From an uncultured Victivallaceae bacterium (GTDB lineage Bacteria; Verrucomicrobiota; Lentisphaeria; Victivallales; Victivallaceae), in the NCBI GenBank assembly GCA_944389925.1, contig CALXOD010000061.1, forward strand, positions 1 through 64,000: 64,000 nt of DNA, given 5' to 3'. A model generated the notes under the pieces. It was not told the DNA's origin. It saw nothing but the letters and a program-made list of their open reading frames with translations, and did not search any database. This document shows, in pieces, positions 7,413 to 15,234 of the stretch. Position numbers and translations under genes: made by a program. Numbering within the stretch: position 1 is the first letter of the stretch; each line of letters begins with the position of its first letter.

Positions 7413-9551
7413 ATGAGCAACGCAACGCGCAACGACGCCATCGAAACGATCTCCGGACGCACCTCCGGAGCGAACGGAGCCTGCGAAAAACCGATTACTG
7501 AGATCTTCGGAGAAGATGTTTTTCATTTAGCCACCATGAAAAACTATCTCTCCAAACATGTTTATCAGAAACTTCAGCAAACCGTGGAGCAGGGAGCCCC
7601 CCTGGATCCCGCCATTGCCGATGACGTGGCCAACGCCATGAAGCTCTGGGCGATTTCCAAGGGGGCGAGCCATTACACCCACTGGTTTCAGCCGCTGACC
7701 GGTTCGACTGCGGAGAAGCACGACGCATTTATTGAACCGGACGGTGCGGGCGGGGTAGTCCTCAACTTCTCCGGCAAGAACCTGATCGTGGGCGAATCCG
7801 ATGCGTCCAGTTTTCCCTCCGGTGGATTGCGTTCGACATTTGAAGCGCGCGGCTATACCGCCTGGGATCCGACCAGTCCGGCCTTTCTGAAAAAGGGCCC
7901 GACCGGTGCGACGCTGTGCATTCCCACCGCATTTTGTTCCTATACCGGCGAGGCGCTGGACAAGAAGACCCCGCTGCTGCGCTCGATTCAGGCACTCGGG
8001 CGTGCCATCAACCGGTTGCTGGCCTGTTTCGGAGAAGGGCCGGAGCAGGTGGAAATCACCCTGGGGGCGGAGCAGGAGTATTTTCTTATAGACAAAGCCT
8101 TTTATCTGGCCCGTCCGGATCTGATTCAGACCGGGCGTACGCTGTTTGGTGCGCCGCCGCCGAAGCATCAGCAGCTGGAAGATCACTATTACGGCTCCAT
8201 CAAGCCGCGGGTACTGGCATTCATGACTGAGGTGGATCAGGAGCTCTGGCGCCTGGGAATCCCTGCGAAAACCCGGCATAACGAAGTGGCGCCGGCGCAG
8301 TTTGAGATCGCCAGTGTGTTCGAGGAGCTCAATCTGGCTTCCGACCACAACATGATGACCATGGAGGTGCTGCGTCAGGTGGCCGACCGGCACGATTTCG
8401 TCTGTCTGCTGCATGAAAAACCGTTTGCCGGCGTCAACGGTTCCGGTAAACACAACAACTGGTCACCGGGGACGAAAAAACGCAACCTGCTCAATCCCGG
8501 CAGCGATCCGCACCAGAACGCACTTTTTCTGACTGCGCTCTGCGCGGTGATCATGGGGGTGGACCGTCACAGTGAATTGCTGCGTGCCGCCACCGCGGGG
8601 CCCGGGAACCGGCTTCGGCTGGGGGCGAATGAGGCGCCGCCGGCCATTATCTCCGTATATCTGGGAGATCAGCTTTCGGCTATTATTGACGAACTGGAAT
8701 CCGGGACGCCCTCCTCTACCCGTAAACGGGGTACGATGAAGATCGGAGTCGATGCACTTCCGGCATTGCCGCTGGACACCACGGACCGGAATCGGACCAG
8801 TCCGTTTGCCTATACCGGCAATAAGTTCGAATTCCGCGCTCCCGGCGCGGGACAGACCTGCGCCGGGCCGAATGTGGTGCTTAACGTGATCACCGCCGAG
8901 GCGCTGGATGATATTGTCGATGAATTGGAGAAGGCGCCGAAGGAAAAGCTTCACGAAGCGTTGCAGGCGATTCTGCGCAAGGTGATCCGCCGGCATAAGC
9001 GGATCATCTTTAACGGTGACAATTACTCTGCGGAATGGATTGCCGAGGCGGAGCGGCGCGGATTGCCGCATCTGCGCAATGTGGAGGAGGCGCTGGCCGC
9101 CTTCATCAGCGAAAAAAGCATCAGAATGTTTGAAAAGTACGGCGTATTCTCCGCTGCGGAGCTGCATTCACGCTATGAAGTATACCTGGAAGAATACCGG
9201 AAGCGGGTGCGGATCGAGGCGGAATTATCGCTGACGATTGCGCGGACTTTGATTTTCCCGGCGGTTTCGCGGCAGCTCGGGGAATTATCGCGGACCATCA
9301 GCGCCATGCGCGATGCCGGTATCGGGGCCGGTCTGCCCGAACAGCGGGCGGTTGCCGAGGAGGTAGGACGGTATCTGGAGGCCATGGTAGCGGCGGAGTA
9401 TGAATTGGAGGCCGCCAACCGCGCCGGTCATCCGGCGGACCAGATTCAGGCGATGGATCGGCTCCGGCAGGCGGTGGATACGTTGGAAAAACTGGTGGCC
9501 GACGAATGGTGGCCCCTGCCCAAATACCGGGAAATGCTGTTTATCTACTGA
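7413..9551 (+). CDS. glnN: glutamine synthetase type III (GSIII, GlnN)
   Basis: A 712-residue enzyme, matching the roughly 700-730 residues of GSIII and much longer than GSI or GSII. It makes glutamine from glutamate, ammonia and ATP in the cytoplasm. Family marks in order: LSKHVYQKL, THWFQPLTGSTAEKHDAF, the active-site strand EQEYFLID, RHNEVAPAQFE, GSGKHNNWS and PFAYTGNKFEFRAPG, then a GSIII-specific helical C-terminal part with YLEAMVAAEYELE. The start at 7413 follows GGGAGAG by a good spacing; the open frame begins at 7326. GSIII is common in Bacteroidetes, some cyanobacteria and PVC bacteria. No nitrogen regulator is adjacent. Confidence 0.95.
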   Translation: MSNATRNDAIETISGRTSGANGACEKPITEIFGEDVFHLATMKNYLSKHVYQKLQQTVEQGAPLDPAIADDVANAMKLWAISKGASHYTHWFQPLTGSTAEKHDAFIEPDGAGGVVLNFSGKNLIVGESDASSFPSGGLRSTFEARGYTAWDPTSPAFLKKGPTGATLCIPTAFCSYTGEALDKKTPLLRSIQALGRAINRLLACFGEGPEQVEITLGAEQEYFLIDKAFYLARPDLIQTGRTLFGAPPPKHQQLEDHYYGSIKPRVLAFMTEVDQELWRLGIPAKTRHNEVAPAQFEIASVFEELNLASDHNMMTMEVLRQVADRHDFVCLLHEKPFAGVNGSGKHNNWSPGTKKRNLLNPGSDPHQNALFLTALCAVIMGVDRHSELLRAATAGPGNRLRLGANEAPPAIISVYLGDQLSAIIDELESGTPSSTRKRGTMKIGVDALPALPLDTTDRNRTSPFAYTGNKFEFRAPGAGQTCAGPNVVLNVITAEALDDIVDELEKAPKEKLHEALQAILRKVIRRHKRIIFNGDNYSAEWIAEAERRGLPHLRNVEEALAAFISEKSIRMFEKYGVFSAAELHSRYEVYLEEYRKRVRIEAELSLTIARTLIFPAVSRQLGELSRTISAMRDAGIGAGLPEQRAVAEEVGRYLEAMVAAEYELEAANRAGHPADQIQAMDRLRQAVDTLEKLVADEWWPLPKYREMLFIY

Positions 9552-9572
9552 TGCCGGGAAACAGGGGACGCG

Positions 9573-10511
9573 ATGGATGCGAAACAAACCTCCTTTGTGA
9601 TAAAGATTGACGCGACGCAGGCCGCTGTGCTGGAGCGACTGCTGCGGGAGCGGGGATGGGCGTTTGCAGAAGCCCCCTATGCCCGCTGGCGGGCAGCCGG
9701 AGACAAGGTGCAGATCGTGGCCTATGAGAGCGGCAAGTTAACAGTGCAGGGGAAGAATGCCGCGGAATTTGTCGAATTTACCCTGGAGCCGGAAATCCTT
9801 GGAGGGCTGCTGCCCGGAAGTACGGAGACGGTGTCGGAAACGACGGTGGATTGTACGCCGCACGGGGGGATTGACGAGAGCGGAAAGGGCGATTTTTTCG
9901 GCCCGCTGGTTATTGCCGGCGTCTGTACGGATGCGGAAAGCGCGCCGTATCTGGTACGGGTCGGCGTCTGCGATTCGAAATTGATCAAAAGCGCTACCCG
10001 AATCCGACAGCTCGCCGCCGAAATTCGGCGTGCAGTCGATGGTGCGTTTACAGTGGTGACAGTCGGCCCGGAAAGTTATAATCGGCTTTATGCGAAGATC
10101 GGCAATCTGAACCGGCTGCTGGCCTGGGGACATGCGCGGGTGATAGAAAATCTTCTGGAACGTCGACCGGAATGTCCGCGCATGCTTTCCGACCAGTTCA
10201 CTGCCGCTCCCTTGATCCGGCGTGCTCTGCTGGAGAAGGGGCGACAGGTGGAATTTGATCAGCGAACCCGGGCGGAAAGTGACGTTGCTGTTGCCGCCGC
10301 CTCCATTCTGGCGCGAGAGCAATTTCTCAACGTCATGGAAAAACTGGGCAAAGATCTGGGAGTGACGCTTCCGCGCGGTGCCGGTCCTGCGGTTGGAGTC
10401 GCCGCCCGGGAAATCGTCCGCCGTCACGGGGTGGACGCTCTGGAGCGCTGTGCCAAAATGCATTTTAAAACCTGCGTGCAGATATTGGGAGAAAGCGATG
10501 GAAACCGTTGA
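9573..10511 (+). CDS. rnhC: ribonuclease HIII
   Basis: A 312-residue RNase HIII, which cleaves the RNA strand of RNA-DNA hybrids. Residues about 1-85 form the TBP-like N-terminal domain (DUF3378) that distinguishes HIII from HII. The catalytic domain follows with GIDESGKGDFFGPLVIA (D101, E102), VCDSKLI, and a later DVAVAAASILAR helix carrying further acidic residues. The start is 21 bp after glnN. The 3' end overlaps the fur-like gene by 14 bp, suggesting translational coupling of two unrelated functions. Confidence 0.95.
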   Translation: MDAKQTSFVIKIDATQAAVLERLLRERGWAFAEAPYARWRAAGDKVQIVAYESGKLTVQGKNAAEFVEFTLEPEILGGLLPGSTETVSETTVDCTPHGGIDESGKGDFFGPLVIAGVCTDAESAPYLVRVGVCDSKLIKSATRIRQLAAEIRRAVDGAFTVVTVGPESYNRLYAKIGNLNRLLAWGHARVIENLLERRPECPRMLSDQFTAAPLIRRALLEKGRQVEFDQRTRAESDVAVAAASILAREQFLNVMEKLGKDLGVTLPRGAGPAVGVAAREIVRRHGVDALERCAKMHFKTCVQILGESDGNR

Positions 10512-10977
10512 CCAGACGTTGGTGACAGCCTGTCGTTCCCGGGGATTGCGGGTGACGCCGCAGCGTATTGCGGTCTACCGGGCGGTGGCCGGGAGTACGG
10601 CGCATCCGGCTGTGGAAACGATTTGGCGCGAAGTACGGCGGGTGCTGCCGGCCATTTCGCTGGATACGGTTTACCGGACGCTGGACTCGCTGATGGAGCT
10701 GGGGCTGGTGACCCGGCTCGGGGCGCTGGATAAAAACCGTTTCGACGGGGTAACGGCGGCGCACGACCACTTTATTTGCACGAAGTGCGGGCGGATTACG
10801 GATGTGGCGTGTCTTCATCCGGAAAATCTGCCGGAGTGGGATTTGGCGGTGGGAGAGGTGAAGTCGGCGACTTTTCTGTTGTGGGGAATCTGCCGGAACT
10901 GCCGGGATGGCGGGAACGGAAGGAAGAACGAGGCATCGGGAAAAGTTGACGAAGCCGCGGTCGACCGGAAAAAATAG
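10498..10977 (+). CDS. Fur/PerR family metal-dependent regulator
   Basis: A 159-residue Fur-superfamily repressor. The winged-helix DNA-binding domain shows LRVTPQRIAVYRAV, HPAVETIWREVR and the recognition helix ISLDTVYRTLDSL. The dimerisation domain has the metal-binding HDHFICTKCG (H89, H91, C94, C97) and a second Cys pair C132/C135 (ICRNC), the structural zinc site typical of PerR and many Fur proteins. PerR versus Fur cannot be decided by eye. A Lys-rich tail follows. The start at 10498 sits inside rnhC after GGGAGAAAG; the frame stays open further upstream but there it only overlaps rnhC. No operator is evident nearby. Confidence 0.9.
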   Translation: METVDQTLVTACRSRGLRVTPQRIAVYRAVAGSTAHPAVETIWREVRRVLPAISLDTVYRTLDSLMELGLVTRLGALDKNRFDGVTAAHDHFICTKCGRITDVACLHPENLPEWDLAVGEVKSATFLLWGICRNCRDGGNGRKNEASGKVDEAAVDRKK

Positions 10978-11070
10978 GGAATTTCTTTCTGCATTCTGCT
11001 GCGACGATTTCTGAGCGCAGCCGGGACGAGGCAGGAAGGTGAATATCATGGATGAGAGGATGTTTGCGGG

Positions 11071-12276
11071 ATGAAGAGTTTGATTTTTCTTGCCGACGGG
11101 ATGGCGGATCACCCATTGGCCGAACTTGGCAACAGAACACCGTTGGAGGCGGCGAATACGCCGGCGATGGATGCGATTGCGGCGCGGGGAATCAACGGGA
11201 CGTTTCTGACGTTGCCGGAAGGATTGCCGACTTCTTCGGATGTGGCGAATATGTCGGTATTGGGTTTTTTCCCGGAACGAAACTATCCCGGACGCGGACC
11301 GATTGAAGCCGTGAGTCAGGGGATTGCGCTGGGGCCGGAGGATGTCGCCTGGCGCTGCAATCTGGTAACAGTATCGCCGGAGGGGATTTTGCTGGACTAC
11401 TCGGCAGGACACATTGACAACGGGGTGGCGGCACAGCTGATGGCGGATCTGCAACGGGAATTCGGCGATGACCGGGTGACATTTCACTCCGGTGTGAGTT
11501 ATCGAAATCTGCTGGTGCTGCACGGACGGGAATTTTCCCGGAACGTTGATTACCACAAGCCGGACTCTTCGCAGGACATGCCGGTGACGGAACTGCGCCT
11601 GACGCCGCTGGATGATTCGTCGGAGGCGGCGCATACGGTGCGCTTTCTGGAAGAACTCGGGAGTCGGGCACACGAGTTTCTGGTGCGGCATCCGCTGAAC
11701 CGGAATCAGGCGTCACCCGCGACCGATATCTGGCCCTGGAGTCCTGGATACCGGCCGGAACTGCCGGCTTTCAGCGAACGTTACGCGGGAAAGAAAGGGG
11801 CGATCATCAGTGCGGTGGACGTAATCAAGGGATTGGGAAAGTGCACCGGTATGACGGTGGTGGATGTGCCTGGTGCAACAGGATTTCTGGATACCAACTA
11901 TGCCGGGAAGGTGGCGGCGGCGCTGGCGGCGCTGCGCGATCATGATTTTGTCTATCTGCATGTAGAGGCGATAGATGAATGTTCTCATCTGGGGGATTTG
12001 AAGCTGAAGCTGCGGGCCATTGAGGATTTTGACGCGAAGATCGTCGCGCCGGTTCTGCAGGCGCTGGAGGGGCAGGATGTCCGCTTTGGCTTGTTGCCCG
12101 ACCACCCGGTGCCGATTGAACTGCGTCGGCATACTACCACTCCGGTGCCGGTGGCGGTGTGCGGTTCCGGAATTGAAGCGGACAGCGTGATGCATTACAG
12201 TGAACGGCTGGCGCCCGGCGGGAAACTGGGGTTTCTCAAAGGGGATGAGCTGGTGAAACGGGTGCTGGGGTTGTGA
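11071..12276 (+). CDS. apgM: archaeal-type 2,3-bisphosphoglycerate-independent phosphoglycerate mutase
   Basis: A 401-residue member of the alkaline phosphatase superfamily interconverting 3- and 2-phosphoglycerate in glycolysis. The metal site begins LIFLADGMADHPL. The phosphorylated Ser is in PTSSDVANMSVLGF, followed by PGRGPIEA. The C-terminal metal ligands lie in HVEAIDECSHLGDL, LLPDHPVP and RRHTTTPVP. Length and motifs are those of ApgM, not the roughly 510-residue bacterial GpmI. The GAGAGGATG stretch precedes the ATG. Its stop overlaps the trmB start (TGATG), so the two are coupled. Confidence 0.92.
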   Translation: MKSLIFLADGMADHPLAELGNRTPLEAANTPAMDAIAARGINGTFLTLPEGLPTSSDVANMSVLGFFPERNYPGRGPIEAVSQGIALGPEDVAWRCNLVTVSPEGILLDYSAGHIDNGVAAQLMADLQREFGDDRVTFHSGVSYRNLLVLHGREFSRNVDYHKPDSSQDMPVTELRLTPLDDSSEAAHTVRFLEELGSRAHEFLVRHPLNRNQASPATDIWPWSPGYRPELPAFSERYAGKKGAIISAVDVIKGLGKCTGMTVVDVPGATGFLDTNYAGKVAAALAALRDHDFVYLHVEAIDECSHLGDLKLKLRAIEDFDAKIVAPVLQALEGQDVRFGLLPDHPVPIELRRHTTTPVPVAVCGSGIEADSVMHYSERLAPGGKLGFLKGDELVKRVLGL

Positions 12277-12917
12277 TGGGCGGTACGACAGGGGATCGCC
12301 ATCCGGAAGACCGGGAAATCGTCTTTCTGACCGGTACATACTGTTTGCTGCCGGGTGCGGAAAAGCTGCGGGAATCTCCGGGGGTGGAGTTGGATCTCGG
12401 CTGTGGCGCCGGCTCTTTCACCGTGGCGCTGGCCCGGCGCTTTCCGGAGCGACAGATTCTGGCGGCAGACGTAATGGTAGGCAGATTGCGTAAGCTGGTC
12501 CGCCGCCGTCAGCGTGAAGGGGTGGAAAATCTGACCTTGTATCGGACCGAAGCCCGGTACCTGGTGGGGCTGGCGCTGCCGGATGGCGTCCTGGACCGGA
12601 TTCATCTGCTGTGTCCGGATCCGTGGCCGAAAGGGCGCCACCGGGGGCATCGACTGCTGACATCGGATTTTACTGCGCAGTTGCATCGAGTGCTGAAGCC
12701 GGACGGTGTATTCCACTTTTCCAGCGATGACGATGCCTATTATGACGCGGTGGAGCGGGTGCTGCCTGCGTCCGGACTGTTTGCCGTGTGTGCGCCGGAT
12801 CCTCTGCTGGCGGATCTGAAAAGTGATTTTGAGCGCCGCTGGAACGAGGAAGGCAAAGTGGTCCGGCATCTTTACTGTCGCCGCCTGCCGTTGCCGCCGC
12901 ACACCGTCGGCCACTGA
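12276..12917 (+). CDS. trmB: tRNA (guanine-N7-)-methyltransferase
   Basis: A 213-residue SAM-dependent methyltransferase that makes m7G46 in tRNA. The SAM loop is LDLGCGAGSFTVAL. The family signature CPDPWPKGRHRGHRLL matches the TrmB PDPWPK-RH motif. It has the short N-terminus of compact TrmB proteins. ATG at 12276 overlaps the TGA of apgM; a GTG three bases earlier is possible but would lie inside apgM. The last codons run into the folded element at 12922. Confidence 0.93.
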   Translation: MGGTTGDRHPEDREIVFLTGTYCLLPGAEKLRESPGVELDLGCGAGSFTVALARRFPERQILAADVMVGRLRKLVRRRQREGVENLTLYRTEARYLVGLALPDGVLDRIHLLCPDPWPKGRHRGHRLLTSDFTAQLHRVLKPDGVFHFSSDDDAYYDAVERVLPASGLFAVCAPDPLLADLKSDFERRWNEEGKVVRHLYCRRLPLPPHTVGH

Positions 12918-12921
12918 GTGG

Positions 12922-12977
12922 CAGACGGCATGGTGCGCTTCCATGGGGCGAAGCCCTGTGTCGTCCAGTCCCGTCTG
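12922..12977 (+). ncRNA. candidate structured RNA (three-way-junction-like) after trmB
   Basis: Five bases after the trmB stop, CAGACGG (12922-12928) pairs with CCGTCTG (12971-12977). Inside it, with no gap, are a hairpin CATGG-7 nt-CCATG (12929-12945) and a second hairpin GGGC-GAA-GCCC (12946-12956), then 14 unpaired bases. All three stems are perfect Watson-Crick. No T run follows, so it is not a normal terminator. It matches no riboswitch class I know. It could be a 3' UTR protective structure or a small RNA domain. Confidence 0.35.
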
Positions 12978-13360
12978 AGGATTGATTGAAAATATGACGA
13001 AAAAGCGTCGGAATCCAAATGTCTTATATAAAACATATTATGTGTTTTTAAAAAGTGACGGAGGAAATGACGGAAGGCAAGAAGAGGGGCGGCGATGAGC
13101 TGTGGGCGTCGAAATTTTGGGGGGATGGAGCCGGCGACTCATGGACATTACGTTTGGGGTCTCGAAAAGAGTTTCCTCCCTGCCGGCAGGACGGTGGCAA
13201 CCGGGAAAAAGGCGATTCATTCCGGCATGACTTTTATTTTTTCGATGGTTCCGGTATTTTTCAGTTCGGGGAACTCAGAAAATATGGAATAGAGCCACCG
13301 ATTTTCAAGGGACTGTATAAGGGGCGGGGCTAGGAAATCTCGATGCCATGTAGTATGCTG
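12978..13360. other. gene-poor AT-rich intergenic region
   Basis: Nothing certain is encoded here. A weak AT-rich hairpin with a T run (13030-13048, AAAACAT/ATGT-TTTT) could end leftward or rightward transcripts. An 88-codon frame starts at ATG 13067 behind GGAGG (listed separately). The sequence around 13055-13073 resembles that before the gene at 37364. Confidence 0.5.
13067..13333 (+). CDS. doubtful small ORF (88 residues)
   Basis: The ORF starts ATGACGG behind GTGACGGAGGAA, giving a GGAGG ribosome binding site at short spacing. The product begins MTEGKKRGGDELWASKF and ends LYKGRG, with no signal, membrane segment or recognised motif, and irregular composition. A GTG four codons upstream (13055) is an alternative. 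It may be spurious or a decayed fragment; the only support is the start region, which resembles that of the gene at 37364. Confidence 0.2.
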   Translation: MTEGKKRGGDELWASKFWGDGAGDSWTLRLGSRKEFPPCRQDGGNREKGDSFRHDFYFFDGSGIFQFGELRKYGIEPPIFKGLYKGRG

Positions 13361-13389
13361 TTGGAAAGATTACAAGCATAAAATAAAAT
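13361..13389 (+). promoter_or_regulatory. candidate sigma70 promoter in front of a terminator
   Basis: TTGGAA (13361-13366), a 17-bp spacer and TAAAAT (13384-13389). Transcription would start near 13396 and meet the terminator at 13403-13445 at once, giving an RNA of about 50 nt. Confidence 0.4.
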
Positions 13390-13402
13390 CAGAATCAATC
13401 GG

Positions 13403-13445
13403 AAATCCCGGTCTGTATTCCAACGAATGCCAGCCGGGATTTTTT
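13403..13445 (+). terminator. rho-independent terminator, possibly the body of a tiny RNA
   Basis: AAATCCCGG (13403-13411) pairs perfectly with CCGGGATTT (13434-13442) across a 22-nt loop, followed by a run of six T (13440-13445). No plus-strand gene ends nearby except the doubtful ORF at 13067-13333. Confidence 0.7.
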
Positions 13446-13531
13446 ATGTTCCGGAAAATCGGGGGGCTGTTTCTGGCTATCTTTTAAAAAATTCAGCAGG
13501 AGTCTTCGTGATAAACCCTTTTCCGGGTAAG

Positions 13532-13556
13532 AAAAAAGCCAGTCGATTGACTGGCT
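13532..13556 (-). terminator. rho-independent terminator after the initiator tRNA
   Basis: An 8-bp perfect stem AGCCAGTC/GACTGGCT (13537-13556) with a 4-nt loop. On the minus strand it runs into six T (A run 13532-13537). It lies 11 bp beyond the tRNA CCA end. Confidence 0.85.
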
Positions 13557-13567
13557 GAATCATCATT

Positions 13568-13642
13568 TGGTGGCGGGGATAGGAATCGAACCTATGGCCT
13601 TCAGGTTATGAGCCTGACGAGCTACCACTGCTCCACCCCGCG
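13568..13642 (-). tRNA. initiator tRNA-fMet (anticodon CAT), CCA encoded
   Basis: The minus strand folds as a complete 75-nt cloverleaf: acceptor CGCGGGG with CCCCGCC, D stem GAGC/GCTC, anticodon stem TCAGG/CCTGA around CTCATAA, T stem ATAGG/CCTAT with loop TTCGATT, then A and an encoded CCA. Initiator marks are the non-Watson-Crick 1-72 position (C1 opposite C72, where E. coli has C1 opposite A72) and the purine-pyrimidine pair A11-T24. It lies 73 bp downstream of rlmH on the same strand and is followed by its own terminator, so it may be co-transcribed with tRNA and rRNA modification genes. Confidence 0.93.
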
Positions 13643-13715
13643 ACGTCCATTGCTTATGCGCAATAGGAGTAATATAACCGTGACAGTAAAAATGTCAAGC
13701 GGAATTGCGATTTTT

Positions 13716-14150
13716 TTATGGATTATGATATTTCCCGCCATGCAGGATGGTGGCCGCCCGGAAGAGTTGTTCGCACAACAGCAGCCGGGCCAGTTCGTGC
13801 GTAAAGGTCAGACGGGAGAGCGACCAGAGCAGATCTGCACGTGCTTTCACTGCCGGTGCCAGCCCGTAGGGGCCGCCGATGACGAACACCTGTTTGCAAT
13901 CCGCCGCTCCCAGCCGGGCAGCCAGTTCGGAGGAGGTAAATTCCCGCCCCTCTTCGGTTAAAACGATGATTTTACCACGTTCCTTTGACAGTTCCCGCAG
14001 AATGGCCTGCCCTTCTTTTTCCACGGTGGAGTCCGGCAGTTCCCGGACTTCCACTCGGGCGTAAGCCGTCAGCCATTTGAGCCATTCCTCGCCACGGGCC
14101 TGAAGTGCCCGATCTTTCCACTTCCCCACCACCACCAGTTTAATCAGCAT
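13716..14150 (-). CDS. rlmH: 23S rRNA (pseudouridine1915-N3)-methyltransferase
   Basis: A 144-residue SPOUT methyltransferase that methylates pseudouridine 1915 in helix 69 of 23S rRNA. It has LVVVGKWKD at the start, the knot motif IGGPYGL (residues 91-97) and the family C-terminus LTFTHELARLLLCEQLFRA ending GGKYHNP. The longer open frame to 14243 only overlaps mnmA. ATG 14150 begins 7 nt after the mnmA stop, consistent with an operon. Confidence 0.95.
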   Translation of the reverse strand: MLIKLVVVGKWKDRALQARGEEWLKWLTAYARVEVRELPDSTVEKEGQAILRELSKERGKIIVLTEEGREFTSSELAARLGAADCKQVFVIGGPYGLAPAVKARADLLWSLSRLTFTHELARLLLCEQLFRAATILHGGKYHNP

Positions 14151-14157
14151 GATCGTC

Positions 14158-15216
14158 CTATCCGATGGTACCGCCGCCGAGCAGATATTCGCCATCGTAG
14201 AAAACCGCAGCCTGCCCCGGAGTGACCGCGCGCAACGGATCATCCGGAATGACGGTGCAGGTTCCGTCTTCTCCGGGCAACAGCCGTGCCTTCACCGGCG
14301 TACCGCGATAGCGTACCTGAACTTCCAGTCGCTCAGGGAGTGGAGAACCCGAATGGTTGACCAGGTCGCGGACAGAGAAGGATTGGGAAAACAATGTCTC
14401 TTCGTCTGTTTCCAGCGTAATATCACCAGTGGAGGGATCAATTTCCACAATGTAGGCCGGTCTTCCAAGCGCCACATTCAGTCCCTTGCGCTGGCCGATG
14501 GTATACTGGTGGATTCCCGTATGGCGTCCCACCGCCCGGTTCCGGTACAGAAAACGTCCCGGTTTCGGCGGCAGCTCGAACAGCCGCCGCAGCGTTTCTC
14601 CGAAACATTCTCCCGGAACTTGAAAACAGGCATCCTGACTGTCCGGCCTGGATGCGGTGGGTAACCCGATTTCCGCGGCGAGGCGCCGTACTTCCGCCTT
14701 ATCCAGTTCTCCCACCGGGAAATGCAGTCGTTCCAGCATGCTGCGCGACAACCGGTAGAGAAAGTAACTCTGATCCCGGGCCGGATCACTTCCCCGCCGT
14801 AGACGCGGCCCCCCTTCCCCTTCTCGTTCCAGTCGGACATAATGCCCGGTCAGGACACCGTCGGCGCCGACCGAGTCGGCGTATTCGAAAAGGGTGGCAA
14901 ATTTGATGAACGCATTACACCGGCAACAGGGATTCGGCGTGCGGCCGGCGGCATATTCATCTGCCGCCGGGCGCAGGACCTGTTGTTCAAATTCCGGATA
15001 GCGGTCGATGAAATGATGTTCGATTCCCAGTGTTTCGCAAACGGACTGAACGGCGAGTTCATCGTTTTTTCCCGCGCACAGCTGCGCCGCGGAGAACAAC
15101 GGATCCGGGTGACGCAGGCGCAAGGTGACGCCGATGATTTCATGGCCCTGCCGCTGCGCCAGCGCGGCGGCCAGCGAGGAGTCTACTCCTCCCGACATGG
15201 CGGCGACCAGTTTCAT
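14158..15216 (-). CDS. mnmA: tRNA-specific 2-thiouridylase MnmA
   Basis: A 352-residue enzyme making 2-thiouridine at wobble U34 of Lys, Glu and Gln tRNAs. The PP-loop SGGVDSS is at residues 8-14. The two catalytic cysteines are C97 in TPNPC and C197 in DSQDACF. The tRNA-binding middle has GRHTGIHQYTIGQRKGL. GGAGCAGGAGC precedes the ATG. It sits between argH and rlmH with short gaps in a minus-strand array. Confidence 0.96.
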   Translation of the reverse strand: MKLVAAMSGGVDSSLAAALAQRQGHEIIGVTLRLRHPDPLFSAAQLCAGKNDELAVQSVCETLGIEHHFIDRYPEFEQQVLRPAADEYAAGRTPNPCCRCNAFIKFATLFEYADSVGADGVLTGHYVRLEREGEGGPRLRRGSDPARDQSYFLYRLSRSMLERLHFPVGELDKAEVRRLAAEIGLPTASRPDSQDACFQVPGECFGETLRRLFELPPKPGRFLYRNRAVGRHTGIHQYTIGQRKGLNVALGRPAYIVEIDPSTGDITLETDEETLFSQSFSVRDLVNHSGSPLPERLEVQVRYRGTPVKARLLPGEDGTCTVIPDDPLRAVTPGQAAVFYDGEYLLGGGTIG

Positions 15217-15234
15217 GCTCCTGCTCCGTCCGTT

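Noticed and set aside
12909-12928. GCCACTG near a GGCAGACGG, like parts of a cobalamin riboswitch
   Set aside because: The order is wrong, the remaining conserved boxes are missing, and it overlaps the end of trmB with no transporter gene downstream.
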